Positions 8,252 to 16,887 of a stretch of DNA of 64,000 nucleotides are shown piece by piece. A model generated the notes under the pieces. It had not been told where the DNA came from. It saw nothing but the letters and a program-made list of their open reading frames with translations, and searched no databases. This stretch comes from Polyangium fumosum. Its GTDB lineage: Bacteria > Myxococcota_A > Polyangia > Polyangiales > Polyangiaceae. The stretch covers positions 22,169-86,168 of the forward strand of contig NZ_SSMQ01000055.1 of the NCBI RefSeq assembly GCF_005144585.1. Reading direction: 5' to 3'. Within the stretch, counting starts at the first letter, position 1. Each line of letters starts with the position of its first letter. The position numbers and the translations under genes are program-made.

Positions 8252-9172
8252 TCAAAGAAATACGTTCGCCGGCATGCCCGCGCGTTGCCAGATCGCCGTG
8301 CCGACCAGATACAACACGAGCTGCGCCGTCCCGAGGTGCGTGAGCACGATACAATCGTGCGAGGTGAGGCCCCGACGGTACCGCGGCCGATAAAAGGCGA
8401 GCTGCGTCGCGGGCGCCGCAAGCATCAGCCCCTCCCGAACGCCGATCGCGCCGGAGACGATTCCCGCGACGAGAATGCCCGCTGCGCCGACGAGCAGCCC
8501 GTCGATGATCTGCCGCGCGCGATGAGGTCCATGCACCACGGGATACGTCGGGATCCCTTCCTGCCGATCCCCTTCCAGATCCCGCATGTCGTAAAGGATC
8601 TCGTACGTCAGCTCGAAGGGAACGAAAAACAACGCAAGACAAACGACCCCGCTCCACGGCATCACGCGCGCGCCGGAGCTCGTGACGAGGGGATACACGA
8701 AACACGTGAGGACGAAGAGAACCGACGAGCCGAAGTTCTTGAAGAAGTAGATCTCCTTCAGGCGGGAAAAGCCGCGCGGCGTGGGGACGATGTTGTAATT
8801 GTACGCGAGCCCGATGACCTGGACCGCGAGCCGGAACGGCGTGAGGCCCGGCCAAACCAGGTGCGTCGCGACGAACGACCCGCCCATGAGCAGCACGGAG
8901 CCCACCGTGAGCAGGCGCTTCCTGCGCGCGACACGCTCGGTTCCGCGGATCCCGTTCTTGAGGTCCTCGTCGATGTCGGTGATCCGGTTCATCAGGTTGA
9001 TGAGGAACCAGTCGAGGCCCACGACGAGCGCCACGAGCGGCAGATAGCGGCCCGTCATGAGCCAGCCGAAGACGACACACGCGGTCATGGCCACGAGCAC
9101 GATGTGATACCGGGCGATCGCCAGCGCATCGGCGAGCGCGGAGGAGGCGGGCGCGAGGGCGGCTTCGGACAT
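8252..9172 (-). CDS. UbiA-family prenyltransferase
   Basis: The roughly 306-residue integral membrane protein carries both Asp-rich motifs of the UbiA superfamily, NRITDIDEDLKNG and YDMRDLEGDRQEG, which bind the Mg-prenyl diphosphate. The family attaches prenyl chains to aromatic, chlorophyll or carotenoid acceptors. The acceptor is not evident. The ATG at 9172 is preferred over the one six codons upstream because AAAAGGGG lies just before it. It is convergent with the CruF-like gene, the two stops only 13 bp apart. Confidence 0.85.
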   Translation of the reverse strand: MSEAALAPASSALADALAIARYHIVLVAMTACVVFGWLMTGRYLPLVALVVGLDWFLINLMNRITDIDEDLKNGIRGTERVARRKRLLTVGSVLLMGGSFVATHLVWPGLTPFRLAVQVIGLAYNYNIVPTPRGFSRLKEIYFFKNFGSSVLFVLTCFVYPLVTSSGARVMPWSGVVCLALFFVPFELTYEILYDMRDLEGDRQEGIPTYPVVHGPHRARQIIDGLLVGAAGILVAGIVSGAIGVREGLMLAAPATQLAFYRPRYRRGLTSHDCIVLTHLGTAQLVLYLVGTAIWQRAGMPANVFL

Positions 9173-9193
9173 CGCCGCCCCTTTTAGCATTTT

Positions 9194-10258
9194 TCAGGGC
9201 AGCGCGAGGATCCCGATCGGCCGCGCGAGCCTCGCATCCGCCTTCACGAGCACCGCGCCCGACTGCCCCGACGCGGGCACAGGCGTTCCATCGGCTTCGA
9301 AGCGCAGCACCGTCCCCGGGTTGCCCTTCGTGTCGTCCACGTCGAAGCCCACGGTGAAGATACGACCGCCGTCGCCGAAGCTCAGGCCGCCGAGGTAATT
9401 GCCGCTCGGCGAACCGCCCGTGTAGTTCGTGCCGATCGTGCCGAGCAAGGTCCCCATCGTGAAATCGTAGCGCCGAATGTCGTTCGCGTAATCGCTGACG
9501 TAGAGTTCGCAGAACCCCGCATTGCAATCCGGCCCGTAGGCGAGCCCGAGCAGGCTGATGTAACCATGCCCGGCGTCGGAAAGCGCGGGCTGGTCGGCGA
9601 AGACCACCATTTCGCCCGTCGTGACGTCGATCTGCAAGACCTGGCTCGGGAGCCCTGGGAACATGGGCGCCCCGTTCTCGGCGATGGAGCCCTGGGTCGT
9701 GACGTAGAGTTTTTCGTCGGGCCCGAAGAGCAGCCCATTCGGCCCGTTCAGGCCCCCGGGCATTCCATCGCCCTCTTTGAAGACGTCGATGAAATCCCCC
9801 GTTTTCCCGTCGTATCGCAGGATCTGATCGGTCAGGAAGCTCGCCACGTAAAGCCGCCCGTCCGGCCCGAAGGCGATGCCATAAGGCCGGTGCAGGCCCC
9901 CGCCCTTCGCAAATTCGCCGTAAAACGCGCCCGTCGAGGAATCGAACCGCAGGACCGCGGAGGTCTCGGGCGTATCGCCGCTCGCGAGGTAGAGGTCCCC
10001 CTCGGGGCCGAGCGTCATGGAATCGGGATGAAAGAGGCCGCCCGTGCCTTTCGGGATGAAAACATCGACGAGCGCGCCCGTGTCCTGCTCGAATCGAAGC
10101 ACGTTGTCGCCGCGGCTGTTCGCGACGAGGAACATGGGCTTGCGCGGCACCTCGCCGCTGGTCGTGGTCGTGCCGCCCTCGTCATCCCCACAGCCCGCGA
10201 GGGCCGAGAGCGCGACGACCAAGGCGACCTTCCCAAGGGTTCGCAAAGGGATTCGCAT
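9194..10258 (-). CDS. NHL/SMP-30-like beta-propeller lipoprotein
   Basis: The start at 10258 gives a lipoprotein signal (MRIPLRTLGKVALVVALSAL, then AGC at about 21-23) and a 354-residue protein. It contains several copies of the ...GPDGRLYVAS/GPEGDLYLAS type of propeller repeat, with FGP or LGP before most blades. Such proteins often act as extracellular lactonases or binding scaffolds. No catalytic residues can be assigned. The gene follows the exported-protein operon on the same strand, 103 bp beyond it. Confidence 0.8.
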   Translation of the reverse strand: MRIPLRTLGKVALVVALSALAGCGDDEGGTTTTSGEVPRKPMFLVANSRGDNVLRFEQDTGALVDVFIPKGTGGLFHPDSMTLGPEGDLYLASGDTPETSAVLRFDSSTGAFYGEFAKGGGLHRPYGIAFGPDGRLYVASFLTDQILRYDGKTGDFIDVFKEGDGMPGGLNGPNGLLFGPDEKLYVTTQGSIAENGAPMFPGLPSQVLQIDVTTGEMVVFADQPALSDAGHGYISLLGLAYGPDCNAGFCELYVSDYANDIRRYDFTMGTLLGTIGTNYTGGSPSGNYLGGLSFGDGGRIFTVGFDVDDTKGNPGTVLRFEADGTPVPASGQSGAVLVKADARLARPIGILALP

Positions 10259-10361
10259 CGCGCCAGCATATCGGCAGCGGCGCCGAGGTGAAAGACCGAT
10301 GGTGGACGAACACGCGGCGCCGTGCGGCGGCACGCGCGCGGAGGTCACGTGCGCCCCCGCT

Positions 10362-11234
10362 TCAGCGGCGGATGAACGCCGGCACGCCCTCGACATCGAG
10401 CGTCGCCGAGAGCTGCTCGCATTTGCCGGTGTCCTCGTTGTATGCGAGGTCCGTGTTCGCTTCGAGGAGCACCTTGATCTGCGGGAGCAGATCCTCGAGC
10501 CCATCACCGTCCGCCACGCCGTCGAGGATCTCTTGCGGCAAGACGCCGCCGCCGAGATGGCCCTTGAACTTGAGCTCCTCGTCGATCGACAAACGGAACC
10601 GCGCGTCCTGCACGCTCAACGTGAAGGCGACGTCGAAAATGGCGAGCGGGATCGCGAGGGCAAACGGGCCGGTTTCGAGCACGCCGTTCTCGATCCGCGC
10701 ATTCCTGACGTAGCTGCGGGTCGCGGTCATGTCGGGCTCGAACGTCTGGTAGGATTCGATGATACCGTCCGTGCCGAGGGTCGGCCGCTTCTTCACGCCG
10801 ACCTGCACGGCGAGGTTCACGCAGGCGTCGTTCTTGAAATCGTCGACGTTCTCCATCTCCATGAGGATGACGAGCTGCCCGTCGTTGATCGACCCTTGCA
10901 GGAGCCCGTCGATCGCGTCGCCGACGAACTTCTCCACCTCCGGGACGAGCGGCGCGAGCTGGTTGTCCACGCCGCCATGCCCCTCGGAATCGACGAAATC
11001 CGCCTTTCCGCAGGAAAGGGAGTCGGTCCCGTCGCTCGTCCGCCCGTCGAGATCGAAGCCGGGTGCCACGGTCGGCGACACCAGACGCGCAAAGGCGAGC
11101 TTCGTGGTAATGGCCGCGTACGTCTCACCAGTCTCGCAAGACGTGGCAGTGGGCCCATCTTCCTCGCCGCATCCGACGAGAAAGAGGCCGAGACAAAGCG
11201 CAGGCAGGAGCCCAGAAAAGCCTTTCGTCTTCAT
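10362..11234 (-). CDS. Lipoprotein of unknown function
   Basis: The start at 11234 overlaps the stop of the DUF1552 gene as ATGA, which implies translational coupling. The 290-residue product has a lipoprotein signal (MKTKGFSGLLPALCLGLFLV-GC). Its mature part has about four cysteines and many beta-type and acidic segments. No family is recognised. It belongs to the 15419-10362 operon and probably works with the DUF1552/DUF1592 pair at the cell envelope. Confidence 0.75.
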   Translation of the reverse strand: MKTKGFSGLLPALCLGLFLVGCGEEDGPTATSCETGETYAAITTKLAFARLVSPTVAPGFDLDGRTSDGTDSLSCGKADFVDSEGHGGVDNQLAPLVPEVEKFVGDAIDGLLQGSINDGQLVILMEMENVDDFKNDACVNLAVQVGVKKRPTLGTDGIIESYQTFEPDMTATRSYVRNARIENGVLETGPFALAIPLAIFDVAFTLSVQDARFRLSIDEELKFKGHLGGGVLPQEILDGVADGDGLEDLLPQIKVLLEANTDLAYNEDTGKCEQLSATLDVEGVPAFIRR

Positions 11235-12562
11235 ACCTCGATCGCCGTCAAGCTGGAGGTCACACGCGCATCGCCTTGGCCGAAGCTGTCGAGCGTCATC
11301 CCCATCCCCCGCGCGAGCGAGAGGAGCACCTTGCTCGCGTTTTCGGCCGATGGGGACCGATAATGCAGCCCTGTCTTGAGCGCTCCGTTGCAGCTCCCCG
11401 CGATGAGGATCGGGTACTCTTCGAGCAGGTGCGATTTGCCGTACGAGCAATCACTCGTCCCGAGGATCGCGCAATGCTCGAGCAGCGTGCTGTCGCCCTC
11501 GGGGACGGCGCCGAGCGCCTTCACGAGATAGGCGAACTCGGACATGATGTAGAGCAAGATGCTCTGCACCTGCGGCTGTTCGCCGGGCTCGTCGTGGGTG
11601 AGCTGGTGATGCCCGGCCGTCGCCCCTGGATACAGCGGATTGCCGACAGGGCTCGAGAACCACTGGCTGAACACGCGCGTCTGGTCGCAGGCGAGCGCCA
11701 TGACGAGAATGTCCACCATCACGCGCGAAATCTCGGACATCGGCGGCCTGCCGTCCACGTCGGGATATTCGTCGAGCGGCTTTTGCGGCACCATACAGGC
11801 CGCGAGGCTCGGCGGGTTCTGCTGGAGCTTTTCGATCTGCTTCTCCAGCGCGCGGATGCCGTCGAGGTGTTTTTCCAGGCGCTCCTTGTCCGTTTGTCCA
11901 AGGACCTGCTGGAGCGCTGCGGCTTCCTCCGTGATCCCGTCGAGGATGCTCTGCCGCAGCGGCAACCGCGGATCCGGCATCGGCGTGCTGCCCGGCATGA
12001 CGAACCCGTCCACGAAGACACGCTGGAAGAGCGCCGCGGGCGAGTTCTCCGGCGGGTTCACGCTATGCGGCGCCGTATACGAGAGGCTCCGCCCGCCAGG
12101 CTGGACCGCGAATTCGAGCGAGCGGAAGCGCGTGTCCTGCCCGACGGCCTCGGCGATCACCTGATCGATGCTCGGCTGCGTGAACGTGGCGAGCTCGGTG
12201 CCATTGCTGAGCGGCGTCGCGCCTGAGAGGATGCCCGCCGATCCCGAGAAATGCGGCACGGTGTTCCCGGTGTACACCTTCATGCCGGTGATGACCGAGA
12301 CCTTGTCCTTCACGTCGGCGAGAGGCGCTAGCGTGGCAGACGGCTCCCAGGTCGGCCCCGTTCCTTTGGGCACCCAAAAATCGGGCAGGGTGCCATTGCC
12401 CCAGAAAAAGATCCCGAATCGCTTCGGCAGGGCGTCGCCTTGGGCATAGGCCGTCCCGTTCGTGTTGAGAAACATCTCGAGCGCCGGCAGCCCGATGGCG
12501 ACCGCCGTGCCCCCGAGCATGCCCCGGAGCATCTTCCTTCGGCTCAGCTTGGTTCGCTTCAT
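11231..12562 (-). CDS. DUF1552 protein with Tat-type signal
   Basis: The start at 12562 gives a 443-residue protein with a twin-arginine-like signal (KLSRRKMLRGMLGG). The mature part has the hallmarks of DUF1552: FGIFFWGNGTLPDFWVP at the start, a central HFSGSAGILSG motif, and DLLVMALACDQTRV-type and LGTSDCSYG motifs later. The family is usually encoded beside a DUF1592/DUF1588 protein, as here (26 bp downstream of it), in planctomycetes and myxobacteria. The biochemical role of the pair is not established. Tat export suggests folding or cofactor loading in the cytoplasm. Confidence 0.88.
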   Translation of the reverse strand: MKRTKLSRRKMLRGMLGGTAVAIGLPALEMFLNTNGTAYAQGDALPKRFGIFFWGNGTLPDFWVPKGTGPTWEPSATLAPLADVKDKVSVITGMKVYTGNTVPHFSGSAGILSGATPLSNGTELATFTQPSIDQVIAEAVGQDTRFRSLEFAVQPGGRSLSYTAPHSVNPPENSPAALFQRVFVDGFVMPGSTPMPDPRLPLRQSILDGITEEAAALQQVLGQTDKERLEKHLDGIRALEKQIEKLQQNPPSLAACMVPQKPLDEYPDVDGRPPMSEISRVMVDILVMALACDQTRVFSQWFSSPVGNPLYPGATAGHHQLTHDEPGEQPQVQSILLYIMSEFAYLVKALGAVPEGDSTLLEHCAILGTSDCSYGKSHLLEEYPILIAGSCNGALKTGLHYRSPSAENASKVLLSLARGMGMTLDSFGQGDARVTSSLTAIEV

Positions 12563-12588
12563 GGCATGATCCCCTTCGTCACCGGTGG

Positions 12589-14247
12589 TCAAGGCTCGTG
12601 CGCGAGCCGGAAACCCGGGCTCGTCGCGATGAACGAGAGAAGCGACTTCACGCGATGACCCGCCGCGCGGAAATCGTACGTGAGGGTGTTGATCGCAGCG
12701 CTCTCTTCCTTCGTGGGCTCGAACGCCGTCGCATATGAGTAGAGCTTGCGCACGAAACAAGGCGCGACCTTGTCGTTGTCGTGAATGCGCAGGGCGAGCT
12801 CGCGCGCATTCGCGAAAGGCACGCCGTCGAGGTTGCCCGACGGATCGATGACCGCGTCGGTCTCCTTCATGCGGAACCGGCCGATCCCGTCGAAGTTCTC
12901 GAGGCCGAGGCCAATGGGATCCATGAGCATGTGGCAAGCCCGGCACGTGGGATCCGTGTTGTGCTGCGCGATGCGCTCACGCAGCGTCCGCGCCTCCGTC
13001 GACGCATCCGGCAAACCCGTATTCACGTTGACGGGCGGCGGCGGAATGCCGTCACAGAGCAGATCCTCACGGACGAACTTGCCGCGGAGCGTGGCCGACG
13101 TGGACCGCGGATGCGAATGCAAGGCGAGGATGCTGATGTGCCCGAGGAGGCCAATGCGCGGCGAATCCTCGGAGAACACCACCTTGCCGAACCCCTCGTC
13201 CGTCGGCGCGGGCACGGCATACATGGAGGCGAGCTTCGGGTTGACGAAGCTCGTCCGCGTGAGGAAGACGTCGCGGTAATCGGCGTCGAGCTCGAAGACG
13301 AGATGCTCAAAAACGCGCAACGTCTCCTCGCGCGCGGCAGGGCCGACCTCAGGGCTGTAATAGGTGAAAAGGGTGGGATCCTTCGAGAGCGCGTCGAGAT
13401 CGCCGAGGTGCAGCCAATCCGTGACGAACGCCCGCAGCCCTTCCCGCGCCCGCGGCGATTCGAGCATGCGCAGGACCTGGTCCGCGAGGCCCTCGTCCTC
13501 GACGAGCTTTCCTGCCTCGGCCGCCGCGAGCAGATCCTCGTCCGGAATGCTGTTCCACAGGAAAAACGAGAGCTTCGAGGCCATTTCGAGGCTCGTGTAC
13601 CTGCGCTTCCCCGGGTTCTTCGGGTCCGGCTCGCCAACCTGGGGGCGATAGAGGAAATTCGGCGACTGGAGCATCGCCGCAACGGCAAACTCGATCCCCT
13701 TGTCGAAGCTGCCGAGCGTGGTCGCCGCCTGCACGAGCACTCCGCCCAGCCGATCGACCTCCGCGGCGGCGAGCGGCCGGCGGTAGACGCGGCGCCCGAG
13801 CGAGGTGGCGAACTTTTTCGCGCAATCGAGGTCGTTCGCCCCCGTGGGCGTACACGGGAGGACGGAGGCCTTCCGCGCGGGGTCCGCCACGACCTGCTCC
13901 GCGATCGCAAACGCGGCCTTCTCGTATTTTTCGACGCCGCGCGAGGAGATCGTGCTGACCGAGGAGCCGAGCGTCACGAAGCCATCGAGCGGGGCGTCGG
14001 GCTCGATCGATGTCGGCACGTTGATGTCCTCACCGAAGAGGTCGCGGATGGCATTGCCATACTGAGCGACCGTGAGGCGCTGCGCCCCGGTCTGCGCGGC
14101 GATCTCCGGCATTGGCGGCCGCGGCCCAAGCCCGCCGCTCGGCGGGGGCGCCTCCTCGCTGCACGCGCCCAGCGAGGCCACGAGCGCCGCGGGGAGGAGC
14201 GCCCGGGAAAAAAAGGTCTTCGTGAGAGGTTTGTCCCGGAATGCCAT
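12589..14247 (-). CDS. DUF1592/DUF1588/DUF1585 lipoprotein with CxxCH motif
   Basis: The 552-residue product begins with a lipoprotein signal (LVASLGAC). The N-terminal part has a DUF1587-like QRLTVAQYGNAIRDLFG motif. Then come DUF1595 and DUF1592-like regions (KLSFFLWNSIPDEDLL; FVTDWLHL). A DUF1588-like region follows with CRACHMLMDPIGLGLENFD; CRACH at residues 435-439 is a possible c-type heme site. The C-terminus (SLLSFIATSPGFRL) fits DUF1585. The gene lies between the alpha/beta hydrolase gene (8-bp gap) and DUF1552. Family members are thought to be envelope proteins of unknown enzymatic activity. Confidence 0.88.
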   Translation of the reverse strand: MAFRDKPLTKTFFSRALLPAALVASLGACSEEAPPPSGGLGPRPPMPEIAAQTGAQRLTVAQYGNAIRDLFGEDINVPTSIEPDAPLDGFVTLGSSVSTISSRGVEKYEKAAFAIAEQVVADPARKASVLPCTPTGANDLDCAKKFATSLGRRVYRRPLAAAEVDRLGGVLVQAATTLGSFDKGIEFAVAAMLQSPNFLYRPQVGEPDPKNPGKRRYTSLEMASKLSFFLWNSIPDEDLLAAAEAGKLVEDEGLADQVLRMLESPRAREGLRAFVTDWLHLGDLDALSKDPTLFTYYSPEVGPAAREETLRVFEHLVFELDADYRDVFLTRTSFVNPKLASMYAVPAPTDEGFGKVVFSEDSPRIGLLGHISILALHSHPRSTSATLRGKFVREDLLCDGIPPPPVNVNTGLPDASTEARTLRERIAQHNTDPTCRACHMLMDPIGLGLENFDGIGRFRMKETDAVIDPSGNLDGVPFANARELALRIHDNDKVAPCFVRKLYSYATAFEPTKEESAAINTLTYDFRAAGHRVKSLLSFIATSPGFRLAHEP

Positions 14248-14255
14248 CGCCTACC

Positions 14256-15419
14256 TCATTTGTGCTGAAACTTGACCTTCGGCGAGAGGACCTCGGTGCC
14301 GTCGAGGATCTTCTGGACCTTGTCGCTCTTATCGCCGAGGATGTGCCGGCGCGCGAACGTAAAGGCGTACGTGTTCACGAGCTTCCAGCCCTCGTACGAG
14401 TCGAACTCCTTGCAGCCGCCGAGCGCGAAGAGCTGATGGCAGCCGCCCTCGAAATCGAGCCACGTGAAATCAATCGAGGTCACGCGCGCCCACACGTTCT
14501 CGGCGCCGACCGGATCGAGCGTCCCGCTCATCTGCATGTAGGGCTTCTTCACGGCGTCGTATCCGTCGAGTCCGAACCAGCCCGGCTCGTCCCCGACGCC
14601 GCTCGCCATGGGAATGCCCGCTTTGACGCGCGAATCTCCGAGCCCATCACCGAAGACAGCGATCTGCTCGGGCGTGCAAGGCTCGGAGAATCTCGTGCCC
14701 TCGTCGCACATGGCCTGAATCTCGGCGAGGTCGTACACCGCGCCCCCGCTCGCCCAGGCCGTGCGACCGCCGAAGCTATGGCCGGAGAGCAAGACCTCAT
14801 CCGTGCGGCATTTGGTCGCGAGCGGATCCTCCGCGGGCAGCGCCTCGAGGGCGTCGAGCGACGCGGAGAGGTCCATCGAGCGCAGAAAGCTGATGGTGAG
14901 CGGCACGGTATCCTCGTGCTCCGGCAGCGTGTTGCCCTTGTGGTCGGGGGCGATCGCGACCCAGCCGTGCGAAGCAAACCAGTGCATCATGTCGGAACTC
15001 GTCCCACCGAACCCCGAATACCCGTGCGAATGCAGGTGCACGGGGTACCCCGCCGCTTCCATCGGCGGCGCGACGGTCGCGCCCTCGAAAACATCGTCGT
15101 CGGGAAATGCGTTCAGATACTTCGGCGGCGTACCTTCTTCATCGAGGGTGGGATACCAGAGATTGATGCGGATCTCGCGCGACCCCTCGACGCCCTTCGG
15201 CTGGTACGTGTGCAGAAAGGAGCGATAACCGACCCGGAACGGGCCGATTGCATCCACGGGGTAGTCGAGCAGGCCGCCCTCCGGCATCTTCGGCCCCGTG
15301 TCGGGATTTGCAGGAGGGGCCTCCGGCGAGCATCCCGACAGGAGCGATACCGATCCGATTCCGAGCGCGAGGAGGCGCCGGGCCTGGCGGAAGGCGGAGA
15401 AGGATACCACGGCCCTCAT
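14256..15419 (-). CDS. Exported alpha/beta hydrolase lipoprotein
   Basis: The 387-residue product has a lipoprotein signal (LLSGC at about 25-29). It contains an alpha/beta hydrolase core with the nucleophile elbow SGHSFGG, an oxyanion-region HLHSHGYSGFGGTS and a late HQLF that may supply the catalytic His. The arrangement resembles platelet-activating-factor acetylhydrolase-like or dienelactone-hydrolase-like esterases. It heads an operon with DUF1592, DUF1552 and a lipoprotein, all tightly spaced. The substrate is unknown; an envelope lipid or polymer is plausible. Confidence 0.85.
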   Translation of the reverse strand: MRAVVSFSAFRQARRLLALGIGSVSLLSGCSPEAPPANPDTGPKMPEGGLLDYPVDAIGPFRVGYRSFLHTYQPKGVEGSREIRINLWYPTLDEEGTPPKYLNAFPDDDVFEGATVAPPMEAAGYPVHLHSHGYSGFGGTSSDMMHWFASHGWVAIAPDHKGNTLPEHEDTVPLTISFLRSMDLSASLDALEALPAEDPLATKCRTDEVLLSGHSFGGRTAWASGGAVYDLAEIQAMCDEGTRFSEPCTPEQIAVFGDGLGDSRVKAGIPMASGVGDEPGWFGLDGYDAVKKPYMQMSGTLDPVGAENVWARVTSIDFTWLDFEGGCHQLFALGGCKEFDSYEGWKLVNTYAFTFARRHILGDKSDKVQKILDGTEVLSPKVKFQHK

Positions 15420-15529
15420 TGGATCACGAAACCGCCGAGAATGCTACCCGTTTCTTCGCGCCGCCCCCCCTTCGCAATGCCGGCACGTGGGAACTTTCCA
15501 GCGCGACCCTCCCGCTGTAAGATGCGATC

Positions 15530-16147
15530 GTGTCCGACGACGTCCTCGGCCGCCTGATCGCCGTCCTTCGGGTCCCGCACGCGGAGATCCGCGCGGCGTA
15601 CCGCGTCGGCTCGCGCGTGTACGGCACGGCTGGATCGGGGTCCGACGAGGACTTCCTCGTGGTGCTCGGCAAGCCCGGGCAAAGGCAGGACCTCGCGTTC
15701 GCCCCGCGCCTCAACATCGTCATTCACGGCGTCGCGACGTTCGAGGACGCGCTCGCCGACCAGAGCGTCTTCGCGCTCGAATGCCAATTCGCGCCGCCGG
15801 CGCACGTGATCGTCGCCCCCCGCCCGCCGTTCCGGTACACGCTCGACCGGAAAAAACTCGCGGCCTCGGCGATCGGTCGGTCCACGGCGGACTGGCAAAA
15901 AGCGAAGAAGCGCTTCGTCGACGAGCCCGATCCGTCCCGGAAGAAGGCGTTTCACGCGCTGCGCGTGCCGGTCTTCGCCTTGCAGATCGCGAAAACCGGC
16001 AAGATCACTGATTACGCTGCCGCGAACCACTTCCTCGCAGAGGTGCGCAAAGGTCCCGACGACGATTTCGCGTGGTACGAGGAGAAGCTCGGACCCGCGC
16101 GGGACGCGCTCTGCGCCGAGCTCACGAAGCTCGCCGGGAAGCGGTAA
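15530..16147 (+). CDS. RlaP-type nucleotidyltransferase (RNA-repair associated)
   Basis: The 205-residue product has a polymerase-beta-fold nucleotidyltransferase signature, GSRVYGTAGSGSDEDFLVV, in which the GS pair and the D-x-D metal ligands are visible. This fits the PF10127 RlaP family, which was named for its association with RNA ligases and end-healing enzymes in predicted RNA-repair systems. It is the left gene of a three-gene cluster with an RNA ligase (convergent, 5 bp between stops) and an HD-Pnk protein. The start is GTG. The catalytic role, perhaps adding a nucleotide to damaged RNA ends, is not known. Confidence 0.75.
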   Translation: MSDDVLGRLIAVLRVPHAEIRAAYRVGSRVYGTAGSGSDEDFLVVLGKPGQRQDLAFAPRLNIVIHGVATFEDALADQSVFALECQFAPPAHVIVAPRPPFRYTLDRKKLAASAIGRSTADWQKAKKRFVDEPDPSRKKAFHALRVPVFALQIAKTGKITDYAAANHFLAEVRKGPDDDFAWYEEKLGPARDALCAELTKLAGKR

Positions 16148-16152
16148 ACGCC

Positions 16153-16812
16153 TTACTCGGACCGAGCGAGCCGCTGCGGGACGATCGCCTGGTGCAGCCA
16201 GTGCTCGTCCGTCTGGACGTGGCCCTTGCGCACCCACTTCGCAACGCATCGACCAAATGCGCTGTCGGCGAACTGCGCGGCGACACGCACGACGACGCCC
16301 TCGCGCGGGCCGCCGAACGTCGAGGGCTCCCGCGAAAGCCGGTCCGTGAGCGCGCGAAGCTCGTCCACCGACGAAACCACGCCGCGGAAAAGCACGGGCG
16401 CCGTCGGCAAGCCGAGGTCGCCGGCCTGGGCCGTCACCATGTCCCAGTCCCACCAGATGCCTGACGTGTCGTCGCGCACCCCGAAGACCAGTGAATACTC
16501 GGGGAGCTTGTCGTACGTGATCGAATGCACGGCGTAACAGTATTCGCAGAAGACCGAGATCCCCTCAGAGAGGAGGTGCCCGATGCGGGCGTGCGTGGCC
16601 TTCGCGAGGTCGAAGCTCGGGTGCGCGGGCGGGCCCGCGTGCGAGCGCGAAAAGACGTTTTTCCGCGTGTACGTCAGGTTCGAGCCGTCGCATTTCTCGG
16701 TGGCGACGATCTCGGCGCCAACGAGCGCAGACACGTCCGACATGCGCTTGTCGTCCGACGTCCCGCCTGGCGACCACGGGAAGTGGAATGTCCTCGGGTA
16801 CTTTGCAGACAC
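16153..16812 (-). CDS. ATP-dependent RNA ligase, short Rnl-type
   Basis: With a GTG start at 16812 the product is 219 residues. It has nucleotidyltransferase motif I EKCDGSN (Lys at residue 40 as the AMP-accepting residue), a motif III-like FCEYCYAVHS, motif IV REGVVVR and motif V KWVRKGH. These are the hallmarks of covalent nucleotidyltransferases of the RNA-ligase class. The protein is short, consisting of little more than the adenylation domain. It is divergent from the HD-Pnk gene with 75 bp between starts, so the two probably share a control region and act as sealing and healing partners. Confidence 0.85.
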   Translation of the reverse strand: MSAKYPRTFHFPWSPGGTSDDKRMSDVSALVGAEIVATEKCDGSNLTYTRKNVFSRSHAGPPAHPSFDLAKATHARIGHLLSEGISVFCEYCYAVHSITYDKLPEYSLVFGVRDDTSGIWWDWDMVTAQAGDLGLPTAPVLFRGVVSSVDELRALTDRLSREPSTFGGPREGVVVRVAAQFADSAFGRCVAKWVRKGHVQTDEHWLHQAIVPQRLARSE

Positions 16813-16887
16813 GGCGCAGCGCAGGCTAGCACAGCCGCCCTCGCCCGTGCTATGGTGGCGTCCCTCCTTTTTTTCACGAGTCCCGCC

